Of a DNA stretch of 64,000 nt, positions 12,380-23,883 are shown one piece after another. A program made the translations under genes and the position numbers. The notes beneath the pieces are model-generated. The model had not been told where the DNA came from, did no database searches, and saw only the letters and a list, made by a program, of their open reading frames with translations. Source of the DNA: Madurella fahalii (lineage: Eukaryota > Ascomycota > Sordariomycetes > Sordariales); contig CM056875.1 of assembly GCA_029876055.1 (NCBI GenBank), positions 2,728,001 through 2,792,000 on the forward strand, given 5' to 3'. Position 1 is the first letter of the stretch, and each line of letters begins with the position of its first letter.

Positions 12380-13854
12380 ATGTCAGACCGAGACGAATCC
12401 ACCTCCGTTACCCAGAGCTTCGGGGACTTAACCTTGGATGGCTCTCCATCCGACCAGAGCACCCAACTGAGCACTCCACAGCCGTTTGCTCCACCCCTGC
12501 TTTCGGTCGGGTCATCAGTGACCGGAAACAGCATCACCACACCATCCTCGGCATTTACCTCTTCGGAGCCATCGTCCGCAAGCCAGGTCTCGCAGCGCTC
12601 TGCCCATAATTTACCGCGGCGTCACTCATCGGTTCCCCCTCGCTGGGCCGCGCGTCCGCCTAACACCCCGGCGGGTCAGGTACAGAGGAACAACGAAGGA
12701 CGGCAAGGAATAGGGCAGGATGAATTGACCGAGCCAGCCACGCCCGCTGCGACCGCACCCTTAGCGGCTTCTGTTCCTGGACCGTCGGTGCAGCTCAGGG
12801 GGGAATCTTCAACTTCGACAACGACCGTGGCCAGGCAGTCAGCGCCACCGCAAAGAACGAGAACCCTGGCGGCACCACTGGGGCTACGGGGACGCGCACC
12901 CCCTCGCCGACTGCCTTCGATCTCGCCTATGGCGTCGACAAAGGTAGCCTTCCCCCCCGAGCACCTGTGCCTCAAACCTCAACATGGCCAGCCCTACTTT
13001 CCGCTGGCCAGCTACAAGTGGCCTGGCCATTAACAGATTTTGAGACGGCCGGATCTCTACAAGCACAGCAAAGCACAGCCCTACAGAGTCCACCGCTGCC
13101 TGCACAATGGCTCTTTACGACGGCATCTGTGCCTGGGACTTCGGCGCAGGGAACTGGGACATTGACAATGCCAGAACGTCACCTGGGGGATAATCTTGAC
13201 CGTATCATCGACCTAACTTGGCAGCAAGAACAATTGCAATCGGAATTGTCGTATATGCAGCAACAACTGGAACAACTGCAACACCTGCAGCGGAAGTTTA
13301 AGCAACAGAAGGAGCAGCAGGAGCAGCAAGAGCAGCAGGAGCAGCAGGAGCAGCAAGAGCAGCAGGAGCAGCAGGAGCAGCAGGAGCAGCAGGAGCAGCA
13401 GGAGCAGCAGGAGCAGCAGGAGCAGCAGGAGCAGCAGGAGCAGCAGGAGCAGCAGGAGCAGCAGGAGCAGCAGGAGCAGCAGGAGCAGCAGGAGCAGCAG
13501 CAGAAACCCGCACAATGGCAGGGGAAGGAGCGGCCACAGGAGCAACGGGCAGCTTCCCCCAGACGCTCACCCCCTCTTACACCGGTGATTCCTCGGCGTT
13601 CTCGTCGCCCGGTGTGGTGGACTCGTCCGATACGGACCTGTGCGACTAGAACTGCCGTGCCTCAAATCATCACGGACATCGAGGGGGGCATGGACACGGA
13701 CATGGATATGGGCGTGGACGTGGACGCGGAGGCGGTGCTGGCAGAGCTATGCCGGAGTGAGATGAAAGCAGGATGGCTCTGGTGGGTAATGAGTGGCTCA
13801 TGCAGCTGGGGGCGGGTTTGGGAGATGTTGGGGGTTATCCCAAGTCTGCGATGA
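12380..13854 (+). CDS. Low-complexity protein with (Glu-Gln-Gln)21 tract
   Basis: The N-terminal frame from ATG 12380 and the frame carrying the repeat differ, and one intron reconciles them: donor CAG|GTACAG at 12680, acceptor CTCAG at 12798 (119 bp, phase 0). The spliced product has a Ser/Thr/Pro-rich N-terminus (residues 1-100), a less biased middle part containing GGIFNFDNDRG, then a coiled-coil-like segment (RIIDLTWQQEQLQSELSYMQ) running into 21 consecutive Glu-Gln-Gln units. I do not recognise the family. After the repeat the annotated frame is Arg-rich and ends at 13854, while the neighbouring frame reads into a Ser/Thr/Asp-rich tail ending at 13649, so the C-terminus is uncertain. Glutamine-rich coiled coils are common in transcriptional cofactors and aggregation-prone proteins, but function here is unknown. 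Confidence 0.62.
13312..13500 (+). repeat. 21 x 9-bp coding minisatellite
   Basis: The 9-bp unit GAGCAGCAG is repeated 21 times in tandem with only occasional CAG-to-CAA changes near its 5' end, encoding Glu-Gln-Gln in the gene frame. The near-perfect identity indicates recent expansion or ongoing homogenisation by slippage or recombination. Confidence 0.95.
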
Positions 13855-14313
13855 TCAGCGATAGAGTAGCAGATTTTTATATGGCAGCGGTAAGGAAGGT
13901 ATAGCGACTGGAATAGATAAGCGGGTATAGTGAGGTGCTTGATGCCAGTGAGACGGCAGGGGTGATTCGGAAGGCAGGGTGCGACCGTTTCTTTCTTGCC
14001 GACGGGATGTGAATTTGCGTAGCCAGTTTGGCTTCTACCCTTCAAGCAAGGTTGGATGACCGCACCCGGCTTTACCATCAGATGGGAGCCGAACATGAAT
14101 CTCTTATTGCCGGATGAACGGACGAAACTGTGTAACCGCTGCCTCCCCGCTCCCCGCATCCCCGCATGCCGCTCCCGTCCGGGACTTGTGATGATCGTAC
14201 TTATATGCGCCGCATGTTGTCGGGAGGAACATTCTACATTTCCATACTTTGGGTCTCTGATTAGTGCGAATAGTTATCGAACTTCTTATACATTTGCTAA
14301 AGCACCGCTGGCA
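13855..14313. other. Intergenic before dioxygenase gene
   Basis: 459 bp between same-strand genes; no exon recognised. If the upstream gene ends at 13649, the interval is about 660 bp. Confidence 0.45.
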
Positions 14314-15422
14314 ATGTCATCCATCCTGATTCAGGACACGCCCTACAAGACCCTCAGCGTCAAGGAGATCCGGCCTGACTTTGGCGCTGAGGTGTCGGGC
14401 GTCGACTTTGAGGCCACGAGCGAGGAGCAGCTCAAGGAGCTATTGGCTGTGCTGGCCAAGGTATGGATTTGTTTCTTCGTTCTCTCTCGCGTTCCATCTC
14501 CCGCCGTTACTCCCTCTCTCCTTGCTCATGACGCACACAGTACGCATTCACAGTCCACCGCTCCACCCCGCTAACCGACGATTCCCACATCGCCTTCAGC
14601 CGCCTGTTAGGTTCGCTGGACGACACCCGTCGTTTTCAGAGTCCCAACGGTAGCGGGCCCAAATCCCGTCTTCACCACCACCCTGAGCTCTTCGACGCCA
14701 GCAACCTCTCTCACGACGGGAGCATCTTGTCTCTCTCTAGCCCGCGCGCCCACGGCAACAAGGGGAACGCCCTCTTCCACGTTGACAGTAGCTTCAACCC
14801 GCGGCGGTCAAGCTTCTCACTCCTGAGGGCTGTCGTGTTGCCCCCCGCGGAAACGGGCGGGAGGGCGACAGAGTTTGCGGACAGCCGGCGGGCGTGGGAG
14901 GATCTGCCCGACCACGTCAAGCGGGAGCTGACGGCGGATGGGGAAGGGTTGGTGGGGGCGCACTGCATGGCGCAGAGTAGGAAGTTGGGCAGCCCCGAGT
15001 TTTTCGCGCACGTACAGCCCGACCAGGCGCCCATGGCACGGCACAAGGTGGTGCAGACCCATGCGCCGAGTGGGAGGCGGAATCTCTATGTCGGGGCGCA
15101 TTTGCATCATCTTGAGACGCCCGCGGGGGAACGGGTGAGCGGAAGTGATAGATTGGTCAAGTATTTGAATGAGTTTGTGGGGCAGGAGAAGTATGTAGTC
15201 AGGGTGGAGTGGCGGGAACCGGGAGATTTGGTGATTTGGGATAATAGGGCGGTGCTGCATCGTGCTCCTGGGAACTGGGATGGCGAGGGCGAGTATGTGA
15301 GGGACTTGAGGAGGACGACAGTGCATGATGATGGGGAGGATGCGTGGGGACTGAATGTTGTGGGTACTCCCATGCCCACCATGGAGAGCTGGGCAGGGAG
15401 ACCGGCAACTTTGAAGGCTTAG
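14314..15422 (+). CDS. TauD/TfdA-type 2-oxoglutarate Fe(II) dioxygenase (342 aa)
   Basis: Exons 14314-14460 and 14541-15422 join in phase 0 (donor GTATGG, acceptor CACAG). The protein starts with a segment typical of the family (IRPDFGAEVSGVDFE). Fe(II) is expected to be held by His129 and Asp131 (FHVDSSF) and the distal His289 (AVLHRAPG), and 2-oxoglutarate by one of the arginines in VRDLRRTTVH (about 306-307). This is the complete TauD set at about the usual length. Related fungal enzymes act on 2,4-D-like acids, sulfonates or xanthine; the substrate cannot be read from this sequence. No targeting signal is obvious, so a cytosolic enzyme is expected. Catalytic competence is well supported, the substrate is not. 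Confidence 0.9.
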
Positions 15423-15572
15423 CTTGGCAGGTTGTTGTGGTGACTAGTGGACCTGGGCTGATAGACGACCATTCAACATTGTCGTCTCGGTGACGCCCGT
15501 CGTCGGCAAGATGGGGGCTCTCCCATAGGGACGGAATCACCATGTGGCGGAGATCTGGGGAAACGAGACCCC

Positions 15573-16704
15573 TCACTTATCCAGCCCCCTTGCCTTGATA
15601 AAGCGGCTGATTTGCTCTCGCGTGTGCTTATCGTTGTACTGCTCGTGGCACTCATAAAACGAAATCAGCTCCTGGGTGCAGTCTACCATGGCTTCGATGT
15701 CGATGCTGCTTTCGGCGAGCCACATGGCAAAGCGCTGGACCTTGGCAAGACGGGGGTCCGTCGCTTTCTTGGGCTCGACAGTGTTCTCCCCTTGTGTTCC
15801 TGGTGGAACGCCCATCTGTGACCCCTGGGATGTCAACCCTGGTGTTCCCGGTGTGTTACTGCCCCCGCCCGCAGCCATAGCGGCCGCCCGAGCCTGGGCC
15901 TGCAATTGTGCCTGCGCCAGTGTTGTCGCAGCCAGGGCGACGCCACCTGCTCCGGATCCCGCAGCCGTGTTGGTATTGCCGCCCCCCGCGCCCTGACCCG
16001 GTGCGTTGTTGCTGGGGCGTAAAACCAGCGCCATAAGCACTGCCGTCAGGGCGACAATGTGCGGCGGATGCAGCAGCGGCAGGTCTGTCATGTAGTGGTC
16101 GTTGACGACAGTCCAGGCGAGCGATGTCTCCTCGTGGGTCAGGCCAAACTCGTCCTGGAAGGCCAGGAGCGTACGGTAGGGTTGATGTACGATGAGTTGC
16201 GAGTTCATCTCGGAGATGAGCGAGAACTCGCACTCGCCAACTCTGGACGTGTCGTGGCCGTGGAAGTCTGACGGCCACAGCGACCGTGCTTCCTGGGAAA
16301 GCAGTCGGATGTGTTGCGGGCATTCTTCCATCTTGCAGGCGAGATAGAGTGCCGTCGTAATTACGAGGTACGGGTTCGTCCGGCGGATCTCGACTCGCGT
16401 GTAGAAGCGTTTGATGTAGACTTGGGCCGTCGCTAGAGCCTGCTGGCGGACGCCGAGGCGCTTCCCGAGCCGATTGATCTCTATCCCAGATTAGTGTACG
16501 AGCGGCAACTGGTATTTGGGGAGGGCGAGCCTGCAACGCCATACGCTGATTGAAGTAGATATTCAGATGCCTCAGCTGCGGCAGTGGGAACATCTGGACC
16601 AGGTTGGGGTCTTCATCCTCGAGCCGTTGGCGCGTGGCGGCCAGCTCGTCCTTGGTGAACTGCCAGAACCGCCGTTGGGTCGATTCCCAGTAGTTAGCTG
16701 CCAT
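15573..16704 (-). CDS. ssn8: Cyclin C (Mediator kinase-module cyclin), 355 aa
   Basis: Exons 16704-16545 and 16480-15573 (minus strand), intron 64 bp with donor GTATGG, branch ACTAAT and acceptor GATAG; phase 1 join restores the cyclin C signature FNQQINRLGKRLGVRQQA. The opening AANYWESTQRRFWQFTKDEL and the cyclin-box segment YLACKMEECPQHIRLL are diagnostic of Ssn8/cyclin C, which pairs with Cdk8 (Ssn3) in the Mediator kinase module to regulate RNA polymerase II transcription. A second cyclin fold follows. Between the second cyclin fold and the C-terminus is an Ala/Gly/Gln-rich insert (from about 15800 to 16010 on the plus strand) that looks lineage-specific and disordered. The C-terminus is complete (FIKARGLDK). 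Convergent with the dioxygenase gene, 150 bp apart. Confidence 0.95.
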
Positions 16705-17661
16705 TGCCCGGCTGCCCGTCAAGGGCCGCTGCAAGCACTGAGGTTCCTCGACGGGGTGGTGTGCTTGGATGTCATTGGCACTGGACAATTGGCCACGGCA
16801 ACGTCTCCGGAGTCTCGGTGTTGCATGTCGGTTTATCTTATCAGCGATGGTGCGAACAAACCGCACGGGCTTGGGACCTGGAAGAGCTGGCGAATAAGAG
16901 AACAGATATTATGCCCCGCAGCCAAAGGCGAAGTGTGGGGCTGAATACGCACACCTTGCGGGCCAACAGATTGCATGTCACAAAGGACGGCCTTAAGTTT
17001 CGTCGGTCGCGTCAGAGGACTTTCTAGCGGCTAGGTCTTGAAAATCTGAGTTTATGGTGCAGAGTGTCGTAAAAGACCAGATGAGAGCTGCTCAGAACAG
17101 ATGCTTATCCATAAGGCTCACATTTTCAACCCATATTCTCTACGCTACAAGCAATCGGACGACAGCTTCGCTCCGGGTGAATGAGGTCTCGCTGATAACG
17201 AGGTACTCGGCTGTTGACTACCGACTTTTTGCTCCGCAATTTTTCTGCATCTCTCCCCTTGCGGGATCAAACGCCCCAATAATTCCCGACAGCAACTCAA
17301 GCCATCGAAGCTGTGATCGCCCTTATCCCGCGGAATTGATCACCACCCGAAGAGGGGCTTATCTTTCTTCCCACCCGAAACTATGCGATTATAGAGGACA
17401 GCTCAAAATTCAACATTTTGTTCCCCCCCCCGGGATGCTGTGTCGGTAGTCGAATCCATTAGCAGCTGTCCCTGCCGAACCTTCGACCGTCTTATTTTTA
17501 CCTAGGACGTCTCCGGTATTTCCCTCATACGTCATAAGCGCGCCGTTGCTGGCTCTGCGCACACCTCGTCCCGAGCCGATAGCGACGCCCGCGTCTACAT
17601 GCCGATCCCGTTGCCGCCGACGCTACCGTGACCGAGGTACCATGACTGGCCTGGCCTGGGA
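16705..17661. other. Divergent promoter region between ssn8 and the mitochondrial carrier
   Basis: 957 bp separate the starts of two divergent genes. It should contain both promoters and 5' UTRs. No other exon is visible; a C9 run occurs near 17427. Confidence 0.5.
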
Positions 17662-20122
17662 ATGACGATATCTGATGTTGTCTCGGAACTGGCGGTGGAA
17701 ATGGAGGAGCCGCAAAACCAGCGCGATAAGCGCATCGAGGAGCTCTGGAGGAAGCTCGACCCTGCAGGACACGGCGAGCTCGACTTCAAGGGACTGCAAA
17801 AGGGGCTGAAGCGGATCGATCACCGTAAGGCGCTCCTCGGTTTCGAATTGGGGCTGTCTCGCTCACGCATTTGGTTGCAGCCATGAAGAACGCCGATGAG
17901 ATGCTTAAAGCTATCATCAGCCTTGTCGATACGAGCGGTGACGGCAAGATCCAGTACGAAGGTGGGTTCTTCCCTCCAAGCCTGACGTGACGGGGGGTCA
18001 AGAAGAAAGGATAGACGGGGAGGACCCGAGTTCGGGAACTAAAACGCCGCGTATCTAGAATTCCGGGTCTTCGTTGAGGCTGCCGAGAGGCAGCTACTCC
18101 TATTATTCAAGTCCATCGACCGGGACAAGGACGGCCGGCTGAACAAGCAGGAGCTCCGAGCCGCCTTCCAACGTGCCGGTCTGTCTGTTCCGATGCGGAG
18201 ATTGACAGGTTTCTTTGACGAGATGGACCTGAACAACGACGGTTTTATCAGTTTTGACGAGTGGCGGTAAGTTACCCAATCTGCGTGGTCCCTTTTCTTC
18301 TGCTGTATGTACCAACTTTTGGGGGGTGGCGAATTCTGACCCACTTCTGGTGGATTATTTAAGGCAACTTTTTTTTTTTTTTTGTTTATTTATTTATTTC
18401 CCCTTTTTCTCAGTTGACCATTTCCTGGTTTCCATATTTTTTGGGGTGCTTGCTGTGGCTTCTTAATGTGACTTCACTTCAGAGATAAGATTGGTGGTTG
18501 AATGCCAGCAAGGCGCAGTTCTCATGGCGGGCCATTGTTTATCGCACATTGGATGCTAATCGATGGCTTTAAAGAGACTTCTTACTGTTCATGCCCACCA
18601 ACCACAACGGGTCGGCATTGGAGGCTGCACTCTCATTTTATTCCAGCATTGTTATGGTCAATGCAGAGGGAGATTCGCTGGTCAGTGATGAAACTCTAGA
18701 AGGTCTAGGTACGACCGGCTTCCTTCTTCAAGCTCTTTTTGGTTCGCTCCTTAGGATCGCCAACCCGGACCCGGCGCCCACATCACGACGGTCCCGTCTC
18801 TCGGCTTCGGAAGCAACTCTATCTCCCTACCAGCACGACCACGCGACAGGCTCTGCGACAGACATGTCCGTCTCTGCAGCAGCAGCTGTCGGTTACAGCC
18901 CTACCACTGGGGTCCGCCGCCAGACCCTCACCGACCGAGCGATTCAGCAATCCATCCTGCAATACGAGGACACAGAGCAGTCTGGCGCCCAGGAAATTTC
19001 TGACCTTCTCGAAGAGGATCCAGAGCGCGTGAAAACCAGACTGACAGATCTGCTACCCGAACCAGGATATTTCCTCGCCGGTGCCGTTTCAGGTGGTGTG
19101 TCGCGGACTGCTACCGCGCCTCTGGACCGTCTGAAGGTCTACCTCCTCGTCAACACCAAGACTACCCCCACTGTGGCGCTCGCTGCTGCGAAGCATGGCC
19201 ATCCGCTTGCCGCCTTGCGCAATGCGGGCGGACCCATTGCCGATGCAATCGTGAGCCTGTGGAAGGCTGGTGGGCTGCGTACTTTCTTTGCGGGTAAGTC
19301 GACGTCGAATCTCTCCGCGTTTTGACTAGCGAAATGTTAACAGCTTGCAGGAAACGGACTCAATGTCGTCAAAATTATGCCCGAGTCTGCCATTCGGGTA
19401 AGTACCAGGTTGTTGGGTTTCCCTATGGGCCAATGCTAACAACGGGGCAGTTTGGCTCTTATGAAGCCTCCAAGAGATTCCTCGCGGCATACGAAGGGCA
19501 CAACGACCCTACTCAGATCGGGACCGTTTCCAAGTTTGTTGCCGGCGGCATTGGCGGCATGACGGCCCAGTTCTGCGTGTATCCGATCGATACGCTAAAG
19601 TTTCGGCTGCAATGCGAGACGGTGCATGGCGGACCTACCGGCAATGCTTTGCTGTTTCGTACGGCGAAGAACATGTGGGCAGACGGCGGTCTCCGCGCAG
19701 CATACCGCGGCCTTGGGGCTGGCCTCCTCGGCATGTTCCCCTACAGCGCCATCGATATCGGCACATTCGAGTTTCTCAAGAAGTCTTATACTCGGGCGGT
19801 GGCGCGTTACTATGGCACCCACGAAGACGACGCGCAGCCGGGCAATGTCGCCACAGCAGTCCTCGGGGCGAGCTCTGGAGCCCTAGGCGCTACCATCGTC
19901 TATCCGCTCAACGTCCTTCGCACCCGGCTGCAGACTCAAGGAACGGCCATGCACCCGCCGACATATACGGGTATTTTCGATGTGGCGGCCAAGACGCTGC
20001 GCAACGAGGGAATCCGTGGCCTATACAAGGGCCTGACACCCAATCTCCTCAAGGTTGCTCCCGCCTTGAGTATCACCTGGGTGTGCTACGAGAACATGAA
20101 GAGCCTTCTCAAGCTGAACTAG
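17662..20122 (+). CDS. Calcium-binding mitochondrial carrier (SCaMC/ATP-Mg-Pi type), 629 aa, 6 exons
   Basis: Exons 17662-17824, 17881-17961, 18059-18266, 18575-19293, 19351-19397 and 19451-20122; all five junctions keep frame. The N-terminal half has EF-hands: one degenerate loop (LDPAGHGELDF, about 32-42) and three good ones (VDTSGDGKIQYEEF about 70, IDRDKDGRLNKQEL about 101, MDLNNDGFISFDEW about 137). The C-terminal half has three carrier repeats with signatures TAPLDRLKVYL, YPIDTLKFRLQ and YPLNVLRTRLQ. This combination defines the SCaMC family (yeast Sal1), which exchanges ATP-Mg or ADP for phosphate across the inner mitochondrial membrane under Ca2+ control from the intermembrane side. 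A Ser-rich linker (about 215-300) separates the halves. An in-frame TGA lies upstream at 17629, supporting the ATG at 17662. Intron 3 (308 bp) is unusually long and contains T-rich sequence. Confidence 0.93.
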
Positions 20123-21213
20123 AAGGGATATAAGCGCTGCGACGTTGAGTAAATCTGGTAAGAGGAGAGGAGCAACTCGGGAATATTTTGCGGATGCTTC
20201 GTAACATAGGGGTCGATTTTTCAGCATCATCGGGCGTCTGGGTAAAAAGGAAATTTTTGAGGGGCGGCTATGGCCGCGGCGTTTGGGTTGGCCAGCATTG
20301 GGAGATACCAGTTAGAGGGCCATCAAAGATGAGAGCTTCGAGCGGGGGAGCACCTACGCCTTTGGATCGGGATGATAGACGACGGCGTGGCAATCCGTCG
20401 GGCACAAGACTTTCTCAATGGCGTCAATCAACCAAATTTAATTGTAACTGGCTTCGTCATTCTCTGGGGTTAAGGATGGGTCTTGCGCTGTAGTCGTCGT
20501 GGGCCATTCGTAATCGAGCGCCGAGACGTACCAGTGATGATTCGGCAATTAGATACCTGATCAACCCCCCTTCTGCCTCTCATTACCACCCTGCTCCAAG
20601 CTCTGAAAGACGGGGGGATCTGGTGGCATCAAGGGTGACGCACTGCGTAATCGAATTGGTTGGCTCCCCCGCAGTGGCCTGGACTTGTCTATCGACGGTC
20701 GGTTTCCCAGCTTCCTAATCTGGACGGGCGGGACTCGGCTGCCTAGACCATTCCGAGGTCGGTTCGGGAAGAACCTGGAGTTTCTGCACAATTGTGCAAG
20801 ACTTGTTGCATATCCCTACTTCTAGTCCGTTCCCGACTACCGCCATGCTGACGAGGCCATGTGGGCGGCATGCACACCGCAAGGCCGGGACGCTGCCGTT
20901 ACCCCTCATCGACGTCTCTAAGCCCTCCTCGGCGTCATTCCGAAGCAGTGCATCTTTTTGCCCTGGAGACTTTGTGCTCGGTACTCTTTCTCCTTTCCTG
21001 AACCAACGGACTCATGTATGGTTTTTGGGACGCCAACATTTGGAAGTTTGCCCGAATAGACACCAACGCTGAACCTTCTCCCCGAAATAGGCTCTTCTTG
21101 AATGCTGCCATTTTTTTTTTTTCTCATTTGACGTCCAAAGAAGTTTCTCGTATCATTTTGAATTGGCTTGACCCCTTGACTGTGCCATCTCTGTTTTGGC
21201 TGGGCTGGGAGCT
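20123..21213. other. Intergenic before the membrane-protein gene
   Basis: 1.09 kb between same-strand genes with no exon I can support. T12 at about 21111-21122 and the adjacent CT-rich sequence probably belong to the leader of the next gene. Confidence 0.5.
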
Positions 21214-23883
21214 ATGCCTTACTCGGACAACCTCTACTCTGCTCTGGACGAGGAGGCGGAAATCGAGGCAATTACCGATCCCCTGGGCCAGCCAGGACCC
21301 AGTGGGCTGGGCGTAGCCCCTACGAGTTCCCGGCAAGATCCGTATGTCGTTTACGCCAACACGCGTGCAAGCCAAGAGGCATTGAACTTAGGAGACCATG
21401 TCGATGTAGAGGATACAGATTTGTTTTCACCAACGGACGGGTACTTTGGCTCGATATCTGGCACTTCGTCCAATGCTCTGGGGGCTGCGGCGTCATCCAA
21501 CGTGTCATACGTGCCCGACCTTTTGGTCGAGGATCCGTCTCTTGAACGGAGCACGGCTGAGGGCAAGGCCAGGGAGGCAGAACAGGAGCGGCTTGGAAAT
21601 ATACATGGAGTCTCAGATTACGGTAATGAAGGCCGGACAGCAGCGTTCCGAAACGACTCAGCCTCGGCATACAGCCTGACAACTGCCCAGCAAAGCACGG
21701 GGGCTGCCTCTCAGTCAAGGGGGGCCACGTACTACAACCCATCATCTCCACCACGTACCATCCTCCCTTCTACGACAGCCCCAGCTTCATATACAACATA
21801 TTCCACGAGGAGGTTTGCGTACCACGGTGAACACTCGCCATTCTTGCCGTCAGAGGCGCCGCCGGCTTATACACCTTCCCCCACCTCTTCCTCCGGCTCA
21901 CAAGACGCCTCAAGGAACTACAGCACCTTCTCACGGCCCACGGGCGTATCAGATGATCTAGGGAGGCTTGAGGAGTCGTCAGGCCTCTCGCCTCGTCAAC
22001 CCCAGAGTATGGGAAGCCCCAACTCTAACGGCTCTGACCAAGTGGCACCTGCGAGGAGACAGCGCATCTGGAGGTATGCACGGAACTGCAAGATGATGGT
22101 GCTAAGTCTGGTGCTGCTCCTAATCACCATTGGCTTCCTTACTCGCCTCGTGAGGGGAGTTTCGGATGAGGTAAGCATTACGCGTCATTACCTCTCCCCC
22201 GCATACTCACGTATATTATGCGTCGTTGCACATCCTACGTTTCTCCTCAGTGAAGACGCGTTACTGCAATCCTGCTTCCGGTTATATATGACATACCCTC
22301 TCAAGTCTCTGGTCTCCATCCTCCTGCTAACACGATCTCAGAAGGGAAGTACTCACAAACCTCCACCTAGCCAACCGGACATGAACTACCCCGATATGGA
22401 CGGCGGATTTTCCTGGGATTCTAAGTATACGTGCAAGAATGATCGGATCGCCCGCCCGACCAAGTCATTCGACGCGTCGTTTGATCCGGAGAGACCACTA
22501 ACCCTGGTGCAAAAGACCATTGATGATGACGGCCGCCACGGCTGGAGCGAGGTTCATGTCCAGGGCGTCATCGTCTTCCGCAGAACCGGCTCTGACACGC
22601 CAGACTCGTCAGTAGTTGTCGAGACCATCGTCAACGATGACAACCTCGCCGTCAACACCTTCTGGAACGCAGAGAACCAGCTGCTGGTGGTTACCGTCCC
22701 TCATCGAATTGACTGGAGCCACGGCAGCCAGCGGCCCTGCGTGAACGTCAAGATAACCGTGTGGATCCCGGAAGGCGGCGCGCTTGACAGGCTCGAGGTG
22801 AACACCGTTCATCTCGACATTAAACTCCTTGACAACCTGTCGCTTTCCGTGTCAAAGCACACCAAGCTCAACAGCATTGCCGGCTCTGTTGTTTCTGCTT
22901 CAACAGGTGCTCTCAATAGACACGACGGGATCTTTGGCGCCGGCGCGCCTGAGGAATTCGGATTCCAGACGCAGTCGTTCCGCTTCCGCTCTCGCTTCAT
23001 CGAGGTCAAAACCACCGCTTCGCCTATTAAAGGGTTGTGGCCGCTGTATGACTATCTCGGCTTGGAATCGACCGCGGGGAATATCAACGTCCTTGTTCAG
23101 CCGAAGGAGGTGGACAAAGACGCGCCAAAACCGGCCATCTTGTACATCAAATCCATGTCTGGCAACGTCGACTTCCGCCAGCCGATTCTTGAAGCCGAGC
23201 AGATGTTCAAGCATCTTCAGATGCTCGAGGCCGACGGCGGCGTGGACATAGCCAAGGTTGAAGCCAGAGCCGATATGCCAATTCCCGCGAGGGACTACAG
23301 GGTGGACGTGTACACTACGAGCGGGGATATCGTTGGCGCGGCCGCGTTCAGCTCCTCAGCCGGGTTCAGGTCGATGTCGGGGGCTATGACCGTGGATCTG
23401 CTGCCCGTGCTGGACTGGTCCTTGGCAAAGGATGGTGGGAGAGAGGCAGGCCTTCGGACGATCAGCACGAGTGGGAGGACCGAAGTTTCCGTGCTGGAAC
23501 CGATGTGGGTAGATGCTTCGTCTGGCACTTATTTGGATGTTGGGCGGCCCGATGGCTGGAACGAGCGGCCGCCGCTGCGCTGTCTGTATGCAGAGCATAG
23601 CAGTACGTCGTCGAACATCAAGCTGCGGTATCCCGGGTCGTGGGAGGGGGATATTGCGCTGTCGTCGCTGACAGGCGAGTTGAAAGTTGCTGGGGATGGG
23701 GTCAAGCTTATCAAGGCGGGGAGTGATTGGCCGGGATTCAATAAGACTCTGCTGGCGAGGAAGGGGAAGAAAGGGGAAGGAGGGAAGATTGGGGGCAAGA
23801 GTACCTCGGGGGATGTGGATGTGGTTGTTGGGGAGATGAAGGGGGTTGATGAGATGAATTGGTTGACGGTGGGTCGTGGTTAA
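21214..23883 (+). CDS. Single-pass membrane protein with large beta-rich (DUF4097-like) domain, 832 aa
   Basis: The start is the ATG at 21214 (MPYSDNLYSALDEEAEIE). The frame is open through an intron at 22171-22341 whose 171-bp length is a multiple of three; donor GTAAGC, branch GCTAAC and acceptor CTCAG identify it, and its translation is unlike the flanks. Residues 1-290 are Ser/Pro-rich and probably cytosolic and disordered; residues about 294-313 form one transmembrane helix (MMVLSLVLLLITIGFLTRLV) preceded by basic residues. The remaining ~510 residues are mostly beta-type segments with repeated patterns such as STAGNINVLV, SMSGNVDF, TTSGDIVGAA, SMSGAMTVDL, STSGRTEV, SLTGELKV and STSGDVDVV, as in right-handed beta-structures of the DUF4097 type. 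I recognise it as a fungal uncharacterised family; orientation and function are inference. Confidence 0.85.
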   Translation: MPYSDNLYSALDEEAEIEAITDPLGQPGPSGLGVAPTSSRQDPYVVYANTRASQEALNLGDHVDVEDTDLFSPTDGYFGSISGTSSNALGAAASSNVSYVPDLLVEDPSLERSTAEGKAREAEQERLGNIHGVSDYGNEGRTAAFRNDSASAYSLTTAQQSTGAASQSRGATYYNPSSPPRTILPSTTAPASYTTYSTRRFAYHGEHSPFLPSEAPPAYTPSPTSSSGSQDASRNYSTFSRPTGVSDDLGRLEESSGLSPRQPQSMGSPNSNGSDQVAPARRQRIWRYARNCKMMVLSLVLLLITIGFLTRLVRGVSDEVSITRHYLSPAYSRILCVVAHPTFLLSEDALLQSCFRLYMTYPLKSLVSILLLTRSQKGSTHKPPPSQPDMNYPDMDGGFSWDSKYTCKNDRIARPTKSFDASFDPERPLTLVQKTIDDDGRHGWSEVHVQGVIVFRRTGSDTPDSSVVVETIVNDDNLAVNTFWNAENQLLVVTVPHRIDWSHGSQRPCVNVKITVWIPEGGALDRLEVNTVHLDIKLLDNLSLSVSKHTKLNSIAGSVVSASTGALNRHDGIFGAGAPEEFGFQTQSFRFRSRFIEVKTTASPIKGLWPLYDYLGLESTAGNINVLVQPKEVDKDAPKPAILYIKSMSGNVDFRQPILEAEQMFKHLQMLEADGGVDIAKVEARADMPIPARDYRVDVYTTSGDIVGAAAFSSSAGFRSMSGAMTVDLLPVLDWSLAKDGGREAGLRTISTSGRTEVSVLEPMWVDASSGTYLDVGRPDGWNERPPLRCLYAEHSSTSSNIKLRYPGSWEGDIALSSLTGELKVAGDGVKLIKAGSDWPGFNKTLLARKGKKGEGGKIGGKSTSGDVDVVVGEMKGVDEMNWLTVGRG
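22171..22341 (+). other. Intron of 3n length inside the membrane-protein gene
   Basis: GTAAGC donor, branch GCTAAC about 13 bases before a CTCAG acceptor, 171 bp with no stop codon in frame. A simple ORF finder retains it. Retention would insert 57 residues right after the transmembrane helix. Confidence 0.8.

Noticed and set aside
13213..13545. Poly-Leu and poly-Ala frames on the minus strand
   Set aside because: They are the antisense reading of the Glu-Gln-Gln minisatellite.
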